Origin: Chamaecrista fasciculata
Taxonomy: Eukaryota > Streptophyta > Magnoliopsida > Fabales > Fabaceae
DNA length: 64,000 bases
Direction of reading: 5' to 3'
Assembly (NCBI GenBank): GCA_003254925.1
Contig: QANZ01049188.1
Coordinates: 344,093 to 408,092, forward strand
The position numbers were made by a program, and so were the translations under genes. Numbering within the stretch: the first letter of the stretch is position 1; every line of letters begins with the position of its first letter. Below, in pieces: positions 1 to 10,562 of this stretch. The notes beneath the pieces are model-generated. The model saw only the letters and a program-made list of their open reading frames with translations. It did not search any database and was not told where the DNA came from.

Positions 1-1
1 A

Positions 2-277
2 AGCTCAAGCTCATCAGAAGTAAAATTAAGTAAAGTAGACAGAAGAGAAGCAGCACTGATCAAGTTTAGGCAAAAAAGGAAAGAGCGCTGCTTTGATAAG
101 AAAATTAGGTATGTCAATAGGAAGCGACTTGCCGAAAGGAGGCCTCGAGTCAGGGGACAGTTTGTCAGAAAGTTGAACGGTGTGAATGTAGATCTTAATG
201 GACAGCCCGCCTCCACTGACTATGATGAGGACGATGAAGAGGATGAAGAGGATAATACCACGAGATTCCTCTCCTGA
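2..277 (+). CDS. TOC1: TOC1/PRR1 pseudo-response regulator, last exon (partial)
   Basis: The 3' end of a circadian-clock gene whose upstream exons lie outside the window. The frame starting at base 2 gives 91 residues. They hold a complete CCT domain, beginning near [15 protein letters not shown] (from base 35), with the conserved [19 protein letters not shown] core and the RGQFVRK end. TOC1-type residues [11 protein letters not shown] and an acidic run [13 protein letters not shown] follow. In the family the CCT domain is nuclear and binds DNA, and TOC1 represses morning clock genes. The CCT and the sequence after it match TOC1 better than CONSTANS or other PRRs. Oddity: the stop at 275-277 ends the protein with TTRFLS. 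A frame shifted by one base from about 257-263 would instead give RDSSPEDA and a stop at 285-287, which resembles the usual TOC1 tail (see findings). Whether base 2 is exonic throughout is not certain. Confidence 0.93.
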   Translation, partial: SSSSSEVKLSKVDRREAALIKFRQKRKERCFDKKIRYVNRKRLAERRPRVRGQFVRKLNGVNVDLNGQPASTDYDEDDEEDEEDNTTRFLS

Positions 278-1427
278 GGATGCATGAGAATGTTGAAGAG
301 CTGTTTGTTTCAGGCGAGGGCCGATCAATTGTTTCTCGTGTATTGAGTCGATGACCTGCGATTGGTTGATGAGCATGTGCATCATCAATATGGGAATGTC
401 AGTGATGCTTATCCAATCTGCGCAGAGTTCAAACAAACTCTTGCTTGGTATTGTCTCACATGCATCTTACTGAGCTATTCCAGAAGGTACACCTCCTTCC
501 GGTTTGTGCCAAATGCAGTTGAAAATATCCAGTCTGTGTTTAGTTGAAACTATTTAAAGTAGATTGTGCTTACTTATGTATATGGAGAAATGTCTGACTT
601 CTCCAAGGTTAACCCGAGAAATTAGTTTGTCTTGTCCAAAATTTTACTAGTAAGAGAAAAAATTTTACAACTACCTGAAGCCTTTTCCCCTCCCAATTCT
701 TCAGTATAAATTGTGTGAAAAAGTTAACTTTTTTAAACTGGTCAAACACTTGGTGAAGTGTGGCTGGAATCAGGAAAGTTAAAACAGAAAAGAGCTCAGC
801 AATTAGATTCTGCAAAATATTATCATGCAGGCAACGTCCTCTCTGTGGTGAATGTTTCTGTAGCCCACGAGAACGAGATAAATCCATAATTTTTAACTGA
901 ATTAGATATCTGTCGGCAATGGCATACAGGCAGTCATGTGATTGTCAATACAATTTTTGGTTGAGGAATGATCATTACCCATCAAATACTTAAAAATATC
1001 TCACGATAGAAATTCATGGTTCAATTCTTCCTGTCAATGTCATTACAGTTTAATCAAGAAGTGTTATTGTGTAGTTCCATTACCAAATAACGTATTTGCT
1101 TCCTTCGTTGAATTTCTGTACCAAGAAATTTTCTTGTTGCATATTCAAGCACAATAAAATAATTGAAATATGGTGCTAAAAATGGGCAAGGAAGGTAAGC
1201 CTGAAAATTGTCTTTTTTTTTTGGGTGGGGGGTGGAAGTGTTGGCCGGAGACATGAAAATTGTCTGACATATGCATGAACTGAGAACTTGAAGTATAAAT
1301 TATAAGAAAGAACACAGCACACAACTTTTCAAAAACAATGTCATATTTCAGAAACACAACATCAATATAACATGAGTATGAGTTACATATGAAACACATA
1401 GTGGTATGGACAATCAAGGACAGCAGG
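278..1427. other. Intergenic, convergent 3' ends of TOC1 and the SNARE gene
   Basis: TOC1 reads rightward and the SNARE gene reads leftward, so this stretch should hold both 3' UTRs and polyadenylation regions. The short open frames here have no coherent composition and no family I recognise. A T-run followed by a G-run near 1209-1230 is simple sequence. I see nothing else of note. Confidence 0.6.
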
Positions 1428-3758
1428 CTAACGAGACAACTTGAAGTATAGGATGAAAATAACAGCGAGGACCAGAGCTGAGACTAAGGAGCCAACAATC
1501 CATTTGTTTCTGTTCATTCTTTTTGCCATCGTTGACAAAATCTTCTTGCTTTTGCTAATGTTGTCATCCACTCCATGGAGCTGCATTGGAAAAAAGTTAA
1601 AAATTAACATGTCAGCATGTCAGCTCTGGCTGGGTCCTTGACAACATAATCAAACTAAAAAATTGATCTCCCTAGCACTCTGTTCATTAATACGTGGAGG
1701 ACCCTCTAAATATTTGAGTGCTGGTATGTTGAGTAGATTTCTTCCTTAACATCAAATACTAAATCAGATGGATGAGAAAGCAGATGAATTACAGTTGAAA
1801 ACACACTGGTGATTGGTGAGACTAACCGTATTATGGGCATGGAGTAGAGATTGGCGTTGTTGATGCAGGTCTTGGAGAATAGATACACCAAGCTCCTCAG
1901 TCTCCAGCATGGTTTTTCTACTCTCCTTTATTCTATCACTGGACTGATTCAATCTCTCAGTTGACACCAAAAGTCGTCCTCTTTGATCATTTGACACCTA
2001 CATCATCCCAAAGTGGTTCATAAGAATACATAATTCATGAGAAGGAAAAAAAAGAGGCTAAAATATTCCCGCCATCTATTTACCCATAGTTAAAATTGAA
2101 AATACCTATATAATGCATTAAATTCTCCGAATTTCGCCAATGTAACTGTTTATTGAGTGTATCAAGTAACACACTGGCTTTGAGGTCCATATACTGGCCT
2201 ATTTTGGTCAGAACTCAGAGGAAAATTCAAGAGTTTCACTGCAAACAGGCACTTGTGGCAATGAAAATGATGAGCTAATCCTAACCTTAGATTTCCCGAA
2301 CATATCTCATCACATTCCATATTATTCTAAGCTCACTGTTACAAAATCGTAAAAGGGATAGTGTGAAAGAGGAATACCGTCAATGCATCAGCGTTCCCTG
2401 ACTCCAGCAACTCATCTCGAGCAGCCATGCTGGCATTAATTGATGAAATTCTTTTAACTTCATTTTTCAAATTGTTCAAATCAGTTTTGTATTCCCTTAA
2501 CTTGGCAAGAAGCGCTGCTTTTATACTAGGCTGCAAACTCCTAGCCTCAAGGTCCATTTTCCGTATCTGAAAATATTCAAGCAGGAATTATTATACAGTC
2601 AAATATGACAAGAAGAAGAAGAAGAAGATAAAGAAGAAAAGTCCTAGATACCAATGTGTCCCCATCATCTAGTCCAGCTTTTATTTCAGAAACTTTTTGC
2701 TTCTTCTGCTCTGCAGCACAACAGCAGCAAGTTAATAAAAGGAAAATAGAAAAGAGATTATATATATATACTAGAGGCTTTGCGTGCCCTAACGGGCACG
2801 CAAATATGTATGTAAAATAAATGAGGGACTAAATTGTTTACACAATAAAACATAAGGGATCAAATAATAATTTTTCTCTTATTATTAATTTTGTACTATA
2901 GTTTTAAAATGTGGACGACCAGAAAAGGGTGGAGCCATATAATATAAGATATATATATATACTTATTTCAGATCGCATTTTTAACAATTAAGCAAAGAAG
3001 TAAATTATCCTAAGAAAATGCTTTTCAGCAGGCATACACCTATTTGGGCTCCCTAGTCTGCCAAAAACTGGAAAATACTATAATGGTTATAGAAGTTAAG
3101 GACACCTGGTTCATTATGCGTGACAGTAAATCCAAAAAACAAGCATTGTTGGTTATAGAAGTTAGAGACACAGCACCACGCTTCACGTTTCAAAGGCTTT
3201 CATCAAGATACCAATTGCATGTACATATTAAAATAATATTAATAACAACAAACAATCAAAATCAGAAAAAATGAAGTTAACTTTTAATGCAACAATCGCA
3301 TCCCTATGGAGGAATCAAATCATTGTTAAATTAACAATTGCATTCCTGAAAGAACCCTTAAAAAAGGGACTGTTTAGATAAGAAGTTAAAGGGTCAATAC
3401 AATATTGTGAATTTTTGAAAGTTAAATGTATTTGTTCACAAGAAAACTCCATTACTTCCTGAGAATGTAATCCACTGTCATTTCTCCCAGCACACTTTTA
3501 GTGATTATAGAAAACATTCGGCCATCCTTGTGTTACAACTTATGATTGCCACTGTTATATATTTCCATCGTTTGTCAAATGTAATAAACCACGCCAAAGG
3601 CCAAACCAACTAATCAACAAAAATGAGAAAAATGTGTATCACACATATAAACGGATTCTATTACCTCCATCAAGGGCAGACGCTGCCGTGCATTTCCGAG
3701 AAAGATTAGCCGAAAGTTCACAATATTGACGCTCGTACCCTTCGAATACCTGACTCAT
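1428..3758 (-). CDS. VTI1: VTI1-type Qb-SNARE (VTI11/VTI12 class), 5 exons, 221 aa
   Basis: A v-SNARE for Golgi/trans-Golgi to vacuole and endosome membrane fusion. Exons on the minus strand: 3758-3665, 2710-2652, 2566-2378, 1997-1827, 1580-1428. All introns are GT-AG and all phases agree. The product starts MSQVFEGYERQYCELSANLS, the VTI1 N-terminal helical domain. The C-terminal SNARE helix contains ETEELGVSILQDLHQQRQ, whose Q-rich centre fits a Q-SNARE zero layer, then HGVDDNISKSKKIL. A single tail anchor follows at about residues 199-218 (WIVGSLVSALVLAVIFILYF), ending KLSR. Length matches plant VTI1 proteins (about 221 aa). Details such as LSRKC, SLQPS and NQSSDRI lean towards VTI12, while the start and the DNISKSKKIL region look like VTI11, so I do not choose a paralogue. 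Intron 1 (2711-3664) carries a small Helitron-like insert. Confidence 0.95.
2611..2636. repeat. AAG-type microsatellite
   Basis: A short run of agaag/aagaag triplets lies inside SNARE intron 2, just left of exon 2. It is simple sequence, purine-rich on the plus strand. Confidence 0.7.
2771..2949 (-). mobile_element. Short non-autonomous Helitron-like element in VTI1 intron 1
   Basis: Read on the minus strand, the element starts TCTTATATTATATGG at 2949. It ends with a hairpin (GCGTGCCC, loop gtta, GGGCACGC) followed by aaagcct and CTAG at 2774-2771. A 5' TC, a subterminal 3' hairpin and a terminal CTRR are the Helitron hallmarks. The flanks are runs of AT, consistent with insertion between A and T. 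At about 179 bp it carries no coding sequence. A relative with the same hairpin and internal words lies at 62662-62948. The 3' end is clear; the 5' end is placed by the TC and flanks only. Confidence 0.72.
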
Positions 3759-4373
3759 TGCTGCTAATTTCTCACCCACCTATCCTTTCAATCAAATTAC
3801 ACATATCCCAATTACTTCGGAATTCAATTTTATCGGAAAGTAAAAGAAAACCTGATAGCAAGCCCGTATAGATATTTTGATCCCAAACCCTAAATAAATT
3901 TTCAGCTGTGAAGATTAAATTTTATGCAGATGAATGACATCCAAGAAAATGTTGAACAATTCATGATTAGTGAGTCATGCAGGAGCACATACAGGTAAGA
4001 AAAAGTACCGGAATTTGATCGGAGAATCGGAATTAAGAGAGAATGGCGAAGAGAGGTGTGGCCGGAGATTGATCGGAGAGGAGAGAGGGGGCTACAAACC
4101 CAACCGATGTCTGGTCCAAAAGGGAAAGAGAAAACGAAGACGAAGACGAAGGAAGTTAGAATTGGGTACACCGAACTTGACAGAAATTACCTTTCAACCA
4201 CGCAATTATCGGGCTTACGTTTATGACCTCTATGTTGACATTTAATTACAGCCTTATCCTTCCATTTATCCACAATTGCTAGGAGTAGTTTAGTAATGAT
4301 TGAGCGAGACGGCACATTTTACCAAATTAGTGGTCAAAAAATAGTTAAAAGTAATTATTATTATTATTATTAT

Positions 4374-4795
4374 AAGTCCGTGCACTCTTGGTCTCATATT
4401 TTAGTCTCATATATAACTTTTTTTATTAAACTTTTAGTCTCATATTTTTTTTTTTAAGTTTCAAATTTGATCCCATGTACACTTTTGCTCTTGTGTTGCA
4501 CTTTTAATTTTGGGTTAGGTTGTAATTGGTCTCATATTTTTTTTGTTCGGGTTACATAATTAATCATTTATCTTTGGACAAGTGCAGAACTAGTCTCGTA
4601 TTTTTGGATCAAGTGAGATTGATGGTGAAACTTTTTGTAAAGATATAAGAAAAATTTTGCAACCTGACCAAAAATGATAAAGGACCAAATCTACAACCTT
4701 TTGCAAAGATATGAGACCAAAAGTGTAAAAAAAAAAGTTATGGACTTAATTGAGACTTGAGCAAAAATTATAGGACCAAAAGTGCGCTTTGAACT
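4374..4795. mobile_element. Foldback element, family A copy 1
   Basis: Two inverted arms read outward from a (TTA)n tract on both sides (about 4354-4372 and 4796-4822). The left arm has repeated words such as TTGGTCTCATATTTT and TTTTGATCCC-like variants; the right arm reads the complement (ATGAGACCAAAAGTG). There is no coding sequence. The TTA runs hide any target duplication. The copy belongs with those at 8390, 18168, 31669 and 53210, one of which has a clear 9-bp duplication. Limits are approximate. Confidence 0.6.
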
Positions 4796-5029
4796 TATTA
4801 TTATTATTATTATTATTATTATAAATAAAAGACATTAATATCAATTATCAAGGGAGAGTAGCGGAATTCACCTGTGAAAACTCTCAAAAATCAAATTAAA
4901 TCACTAATTTAGGTTGAATTGGTTGGTTTGATTCATTACCCTTGCTTGTTTCAATTATTTTGTAACTAACCTGCCAAACCGGCAAATATTTATGTTTTTC
5001 AATTCANATCCCTTTTAGTAAAGGGAAAG

Positions 5030-5240
5030 GACTTAAACGCATAAGAGAAGACTTTTTGGGAGATTTTTGACATTTTAACTAACATTTGCCGTTAAATCCT
5101 AACAGAAAAAAACCTCAGGGTACCAAATCGCTAACGGAGCAAACCACGGGGTACCACAATGCAAAAATTTTTCTTTCAGGGTACCAAAGGGGAACCGCCC
5201 CTAACCACAGGGTACCAAATTGCAATTTACCCTTATATTT
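5030..5240. repeat. GGTACC-word repeat, copy 1
   Basis: Four short units contain GGTACCA, spaced 40-60 bases apart, ending in TGCAATTTACCC. Similar units occur at 50185-50312 and, as the opposite arm, at 17965-18088. This looks like one arm of a transposon terminal repeat of the kind with GGGTAAATTACA ends. The partner arm is not seen here. A single N at 5007 lies just upstream. Confidence 0.5.
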
Positions 5241-5734
5241 AAATTATGTTTTAAAATAATACAAAATATACAATTAAAAAAGCATTGAAATACCAAGTGC
5301 GCTATATTTTCATCTTTAACACTACTTTTTGCATATTTAATATACATAGTTCTTAAACTAATACAGAATATGTTAAAATAAGATGTAATAGTATATATAA
5401 TATTAAATATGAATATTTTGATAAATTGCTAGATTAAGAATGGAGAATAAAATGTGGATCTTGAAAACTCTTGCACATGCACGGCACATGCGCATGTTTA
5501 GGAGACACATTCAAAGACAGAGACGCCGGCAATTGTCTTTGTAGGGCACTTCATATATATCAATGGATCTCCTCATAAATATGGTCAAAACTCTAATTGT
5601 TCTATACGGAGTATATTTTAACTTCATCATAAATATTTCATTTGTCCTATATTAATTTTATGACATGTAAGTTTAATGCCACAGAAGAAAATCCTCAAGA
5701 GTGAAATTTGGGGATCATCACTTACAAGAAATTA

Positions 5735-6876
5735 CAAGTTTTAAGTATTTAAACATGATAATGCAAATTAAAAGGGAAATAAAAAAGGATGTTAATCATA
5801 GAATTCAAGCAGGATAGATGAAATGGAGACATGTTTTAGGGGTTATATGTGATAAAAAAGAAAGTGCCGCTTAACCTAAAAGAAAATTCTACCGCACTGC
5901 TATAAGACCCGCTTTGTTGTGTAGTACCGATTGTTGGGCGATAAAAGGGCGGCATGAGCAGAGATTCAATGTGACTGAAATGAGAATGCTTCGATGGATG
6001 TGTGGCTATATTATAAAAGATAAGATCAAGAATGAGATGAGCAAGGAGGAAGTTGGAGTAGCACCCATCATAGAGAAATTGGTTGAAACACGTCTTAGGT
6101 GGTTTGGGCATGTACAAAGAAGACCTGTGAAGGCCCCGGTATGCAGAGTTGACCAAATGGTTGATTACCCTATAACCCGGAGTAGGGGGAGACCAAAGAA
6201 AACTATCCATGTAACTATTCTGAAAGATTTATCGGCAAAAGTACTAATTTCGTCCCCAAACTTTACACCAACTGTCAATTTCGTCCCCAAACTTTTTTTA
6301 CTGTCAACTTTGTCCCCAAACTTTACACAAACTGTCAATTTCATCCCCAATCTTTTTTTGTTGTCAATTTCGTCCCCAAACTTTACATCAACTGTCAATT
6401 TCGTCCCTGATCTTTCACATTTTCGTCAATTTTATCCTTTGACTAACTTCTTTTAATAAATTAACGACAAACTGCATCCTGTTTTTGAATCTAAGTTAGG
6501 ATTTGAGTTTCTTTTTCTATCAATTTTACATTATATATCGTTAGCGACATAGATTTTGTCGTCAATATTTGGCTAAATTAAGAGCAAAAGATAAAATTGA
6601 CCAAAATGTGAAAGATTAGGGACGAAATTGACAGTAAAAAAATATTGGGGACGAAATCAATAGCATATGTAAAGTTCAGGGATGAAATTGACAGCAAAGA
6701 AAGATTGGGGACGAAATTGACAGCAGGTGTAAAGTTTTGGGACGAAATGAATACTTTTGCCAAGATTTATCTATCAATAACCTAACAATTGACATGGGCA
6801 AGGATAGAACACGTCGTCATTAGTTGATCCATATAGCCGATCCCACCTAGTGGGAAAAGGCTTTGGTTGTTGTTTG
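5735..6876 (+). mobile_element. RTE-type LINE, 3' end remnant, split by a foldback element
   Basis: The translation shows the C-terminal end of a plant RTE-clade LINE reverse transcriptase: FKYL, then HRIQAG, then RHEQRFNVTEMRMLRWMCG, then VGVAPIIEKLVETRLRWFGH and RSRGRPKKT. Reading frames change between about 5735 and 5914 and an internal stop follows HRIQAG, so the copy is dead. The open part spans 5914 to about 6223. Homology stops at a foldback element (6234-6761) and resumes at 6772 with LINE 3' sequence ending at CACCTAGTGGGAAAAGGC and a GTT-rich tail, the usual RTE 3' end. The 5' part is missing, as is normal for truncated LINEs. Confidence 0.88.
6234..6761. mobile_element. Foldback element, family B copy 1, nested in the LINE
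   Basis: The inverted ends are GGCAAAAGTA at 6234 and TACTTTTGCC ending at 6761. A perfect 10-bp direct repeat, AAGATTTATC, lies on each side (6224-6233 and 6762-6771). Arms contain repeated words TTTCGTCCCCAAACTTT on the left and the complement on the right. Size 528 bp, no coding capacity. A 9-10 bp duplication with long inverted arms is typical of Mutator-like foldback elements. It sits inside the LINE remnant, so it inserted later. Confidence 0.9.
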
Positions 6877-6884
6877 TTTCATAC

Positions 6885-7295
6885 TAATTTTATATATTTC
6901 AATCATTTTTTAAATTGATCTTAAATTGATGAATATATAGTCATATCTTGTTTCAAGTTTAAATACAACAAATATAGAATTACGAGTTATTTTTTACGAA
7001 TATTTTCTCTATCCGATTGGAAACATTAACAAACGAGGTTAAATCAAGTCCAAAAGTTAATTGCTCATTTCATAGTCAAATAAGTGAAGTTAGTCGTATA
7101 TATTTAATTTCGAATTTGAATGCGACAAGTTCAAAATTATGTGTTAACTTTTGAAGATTTTTTTCTTAGTCTAGTTGTAACCAATTTGAGAAATTATAAA
7201 AATATGTAAGATTAATTTGAAAAAAATAAAATATTTATGACTAATTTAAAATTACCCCATATAATTGGGACCAATTTGAAATTTTGACCTAGTAA
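6885..7295. repeat. Family E repeat, partial
   Basis: Diverged sequence with the words TTGATCTTAAATTG, CAAGTTTAAATACAAC and, at the right end, GGGACCAATTTGAAATTTTGACC. The same words appear in larger copies at 35638-36493 and 60092-60605. It is probably an old, degraded foldback element. No duplication is visible. Confidence 0.45.
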
Positions 7296-7700
7296 TAATA
7301 AAAATCGATCTCTTAAACGTAAATAATCTTTCCTCTAATGATTTTTGTACATGCTTGTTCAATTGATGATTAAAATAGTATTAAATCTATATAATTGTAC
7401 ATATTAGCTTAAAAATAACTATATTAGATTAGTGTTGTGAGAAGTCTAACATTTGTTCCATAATCAATTAAACTCTTGAACTCATTCTTTGATTCAAAGT
7501 CACTACTCTAGATTTAATGTCCTATCTACCATACTTTAAAAAACCTCTTGTTTTCTTCAAATTAAAATTTAGGAGAGAGTCTTAAGTTTTTCTTAAAAAA
7601 AAAATCACCACCCATAGATTTCTTGTTAGGTTTGACACATGGTGACAGTGACAACAAGCTACAATATAATCACTCTCAGTCTTGATAGGTTAGAAGCTTA

Positions 7701-7858
7701 TAGTGTATTTGAATAAGATAAATTTAAGAAAGAAATTAAAGGTAATTTTTGGAAATAATTGTTCTTTTACATGCATATATCAAAATCATAAAAGAAAATA
7801 ATTTAATTACCTCTAAAAATTATTTTCTCTCATAAATTTATCTTATCCAAACACATTA
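7701..7858. mobile_element. Small MITE-like foldback
   Basis: The left end TAGTGTATTTGAATAAGATA is matched in inverted form by the right end TATCTTATCCAAACACATTA, giving about 26 bp of imperfect terminal inverted repeat around a 158-bp unit. The interior is AT-rich and non-coding. The target duplication is ambiguous (possibly TTA or TA), so the superfamily is not assigned. Confidence 0.6.
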
Positions 7859-8389
7859 TTAAAGTTGTTTTCTTTCTTTTAAAAAAAGCTATTTTTTGGA
7901 AAAAAATAATAAGCATAAAGAAAATCCAAACTTTTGCAAATATGGTTATCCCCACATGCAAATATATATATATATATATGCATGTCTCTCATCCTCTTCA
8001 CAAATCTCAATCACGATGTCACTTGACAATGGCAATATAACTATAACTTATATACTAGCTGGAACCCATCTAACCCACGCGCTTCCTACATGCGTGTTCA
8101 TCCATCAATATCATATATAAAAAATTCAAAATCATCCCTCCACGAAATAAGTTATTGCATATACCGCGTAGAAACTCCAAAATGAATAAATAATAGCTGT
8201 AGTGTAGTGTAGACACAAGTACAATTTGCAATTACATCATATATTCATATCCCTCAACTGCTCACAATTCTTTTTAGAGAAAGAAACTACTAAATAAAGC
8301 TTTATTTAAATTTTAAACTACAATGAATTAGAGTTTTTTACCAAAAAAAAAAAAACTATCATGAGCTATATTTCTATTTTGTTATTATT

Positions 8390-8720
8390 TGGTCAAAGTA
8401 TAAATTTGAATTCAAATCTTTTGCTCAGTTCCTAATTTAGTCATGTATCTTTTTTTATTGTACTTTTGATTCTATTTTTTTGCAAAAAGTTTCAATTTAG
8501 TCTCATATCATTTTAAGTCTCATATTTTTTAGTCATATTGCAGAATTGATCTCATATTTTTATAAAATGATTAACCGTTAATTGATTATTTTACAAAGAT
8601 ATGAGATCAAATTGTGACTAGACAGAAAAATATGAACTAAAAATACAATAAAAAAAATATATGACCAAATTAAAAATTAAACAAAAGATATAAGATTAAA
8701 TTGAGTCTTTCGCCCATTTT
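8390..8720. mobile_element. Foldback element, family A copy 2 (degraded)
   Basis: Starts near GGTCAAAGTATAAATTTG and contains the same repeated words as other family A copies (TTTAGTCTCATATC on the left, ATATGAGATCAAATTG on the right). The inverted symmetry is imperfect and no clean duplication was found. Limits are approximate. Confidence 0.5.
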
Positions 8721-8888
8721 TTTTAACCAATGGTGATTTGATACTTGCTAGTATCTTGTGTCTTGTTAAAGCTTGTTTGTCTCTTTTCGTCTTCAGACCT
8801 ATTTCAGTAACAAACTCGTGTCCCCACTCACTGATTTCCTATTTCTTACTCCCTCCTAATCATTATTTTTATCTTAGATTAATGTTTA

Positions 8889-9953
8889 GAGAAAATCTAC
8901 TTTTTGGTCCCTCAATTATTACTGAGTCAACGATTTAGTCCTTAAATTGTAGGAAAATACGAATCAGTCCCTCAATTTTACACTTCCGTCTATGTTTTGG
9001 TCCCTGGGCTGTTAACCGATAGTTAATATGATGATGTAGGCGTTAAGTGATGACGTGTCACCGTTAAATACTTTGTTGGCTTCCAAATCACCAATCCTAG
9101 TCATATTTCATAAGCTAAAATTTTATTTTTGTCCTTCAAGTTTATTCAAATTTCTATTTTGATCCCTCAAGTTTTCAATTCATCATAAATCTCATTCCTT
9201 GATGCACTCCCAATTAAACCCCCTCAACAATGGCAGCACCTATCCTCATCAAGCCCACTTTCTTCTCCAAAACCCATCGCAAACAGGCCAACCAAACCCT
9301 CCCCTCTCCCTTTACCCCAAATTCTCTCTCTCATACCCAAATGTACATCTCTTAAGGAACTTAAGCAAATCCAACCATCAAAACCCACTTGAAGGATGGG
9401 GTCTCTGTCTTATCAATTTCTGCCCTTCCAACCCACAAGATTCTTATGTGCCGGCACGGGCATGAAGAGAGAATATCTCAAGATCTAGATTTGTTCTATA
9501 CATATTCAACCATATGAGACATTGAAGCAAAATCAAAGGGACCCCAGAGAAGAAGTGAGCGAGACGGAGAAATGAAAGAGACGTGTGCGTCTTACATGTC
9601 CCGGGAGATGGTGTTTCGAGAGAGAAGAGAGAAGGTTGAGGGGAGTGTTGGTGGAAGCCATTGTTGAGGGGGTTTAATTGGGAGTGCATCAAGGAATGAG
9701 ATTGGTGATGAATTGAAAACTTGAGGGATCAAAATAGAATTTTGAGTAAATTTAAGAGACAAAAATAAGATTTTGGCTTATAAAATATGACTAGGATTGA
9801 TGATTTGGAAGCCAACTCATCATCACACTAACTAACGGAGGGATCAACGTAGACGGAAGTGTAAAATTGAGGGACTGATTCGTATTTTCCTACAATTCAG
9901 GGACTAAATCGTTGACTCAGTAACAATTGAGGGACCAAAAAGTAGGTTTTCTC
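8889..9953. mobile_element. Foldback element, family C, 1065 bp
   Basis: The left end GAGAAAATCTACTTTTTGG is answered by CCAAAAAGTAGGTTTTCTC at the right. Long arms pair over several hundred bases: GACTGATTCGTATTTTCC on the right mirrors the left arm, and an inner segment around 9200-9232 is mirrored at 9654-9690. The flanks TAATGTTTA (8880-8888) and TACTGTTTA (9954-9962) form a 9-bp duplication with one mismatch. The loop (about 9340-9600) is unpaired. Two short open frames of 88 and 82 codons, one on each strand, are mirror images of the same arm and not genes. Confidence 0.85.
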
Positions 9954-10130
9954 TACTGTTTAAACTACTTAATTAATTAAATGAAGCTATTATTACATTA
10001 GTACAATACGCGGGACGCGGGTGAAGAATCAAACGGAGATCAGGGAGATTAATTAGTAATTACAAAATTTCATTAAAGCAATAATGAAAGGCACAATACT
10101 AATAATACATTTAAAATCCCTAAATCGTCG

Positions 10131-10562
10131 GTGTTAGACACATGTCGATTTCATTTTCCTCGATCCTTCTTCTCTCAATTCCTTCACGCTAAACCCTCCT
10201 CACTGTTTTTTCTTCTGCTTCTCTCACCATTATCAATCTCCTCTTCATCTTCACCTTCACCTCCACTACCATCCTCTTCTAGGGTTTTCATCCTTTCTCT
10301 CTCCTGCCTCACCCTTCTCTCTCTCTCCTCCCAATCCTATTTCACCCAAAGATTACATTCCCAGATTCGCAGGACATTATATTCCGAATTCCCCCTTTTA
10401 TTCGGTGAATTTCTACATTTTGTTTTGTAAGCTCTTTTCAGGTGGAGGGTGGTTCGAACCACGGAGAATTATCATCTTTGGTCTGTTTTTCACACTCTTT
10501 AATTTGTTAGTTCACGCTGACACAGAGAGATTGATTGATTGATCGTTGAAGTAGAGAGAAGG
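10131..10562 (+). promoter_or_regulatory. Probable 5' leader of XXT5, pyrimidine-rich
   Basis: Strongly pyrimidine-rich plus-strand sequence (CT and TC runs near 10200-10340) leads into the XXT5 start, as in many plant 5' leaders. A 99-codon open frame lies here, but its low-complexity serine and leucine content suggests leader sequence and not a gene. The transcription start cannot be fixed by eye. Confidence 0.4.

Noticed and set aside
5914-6456. A 180-residue host protein
   Set aside because: The first 104 residues are LINE reverse-transcriptase tail and the rest is translation of the nested foldback element.
9199-9692. Two similar small proteins on opposite strands (both starting MMHSQLNPLNNG)
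   Set aside because: They are the two arms of the family C inverted repeat read in opposite directions, not a gene pair.
10131-10430. 99-codon open frame before XXT5
   Set aside because: Low-complexity Ser/Leu content from pyrimidine-rich leader; no family resemblance.
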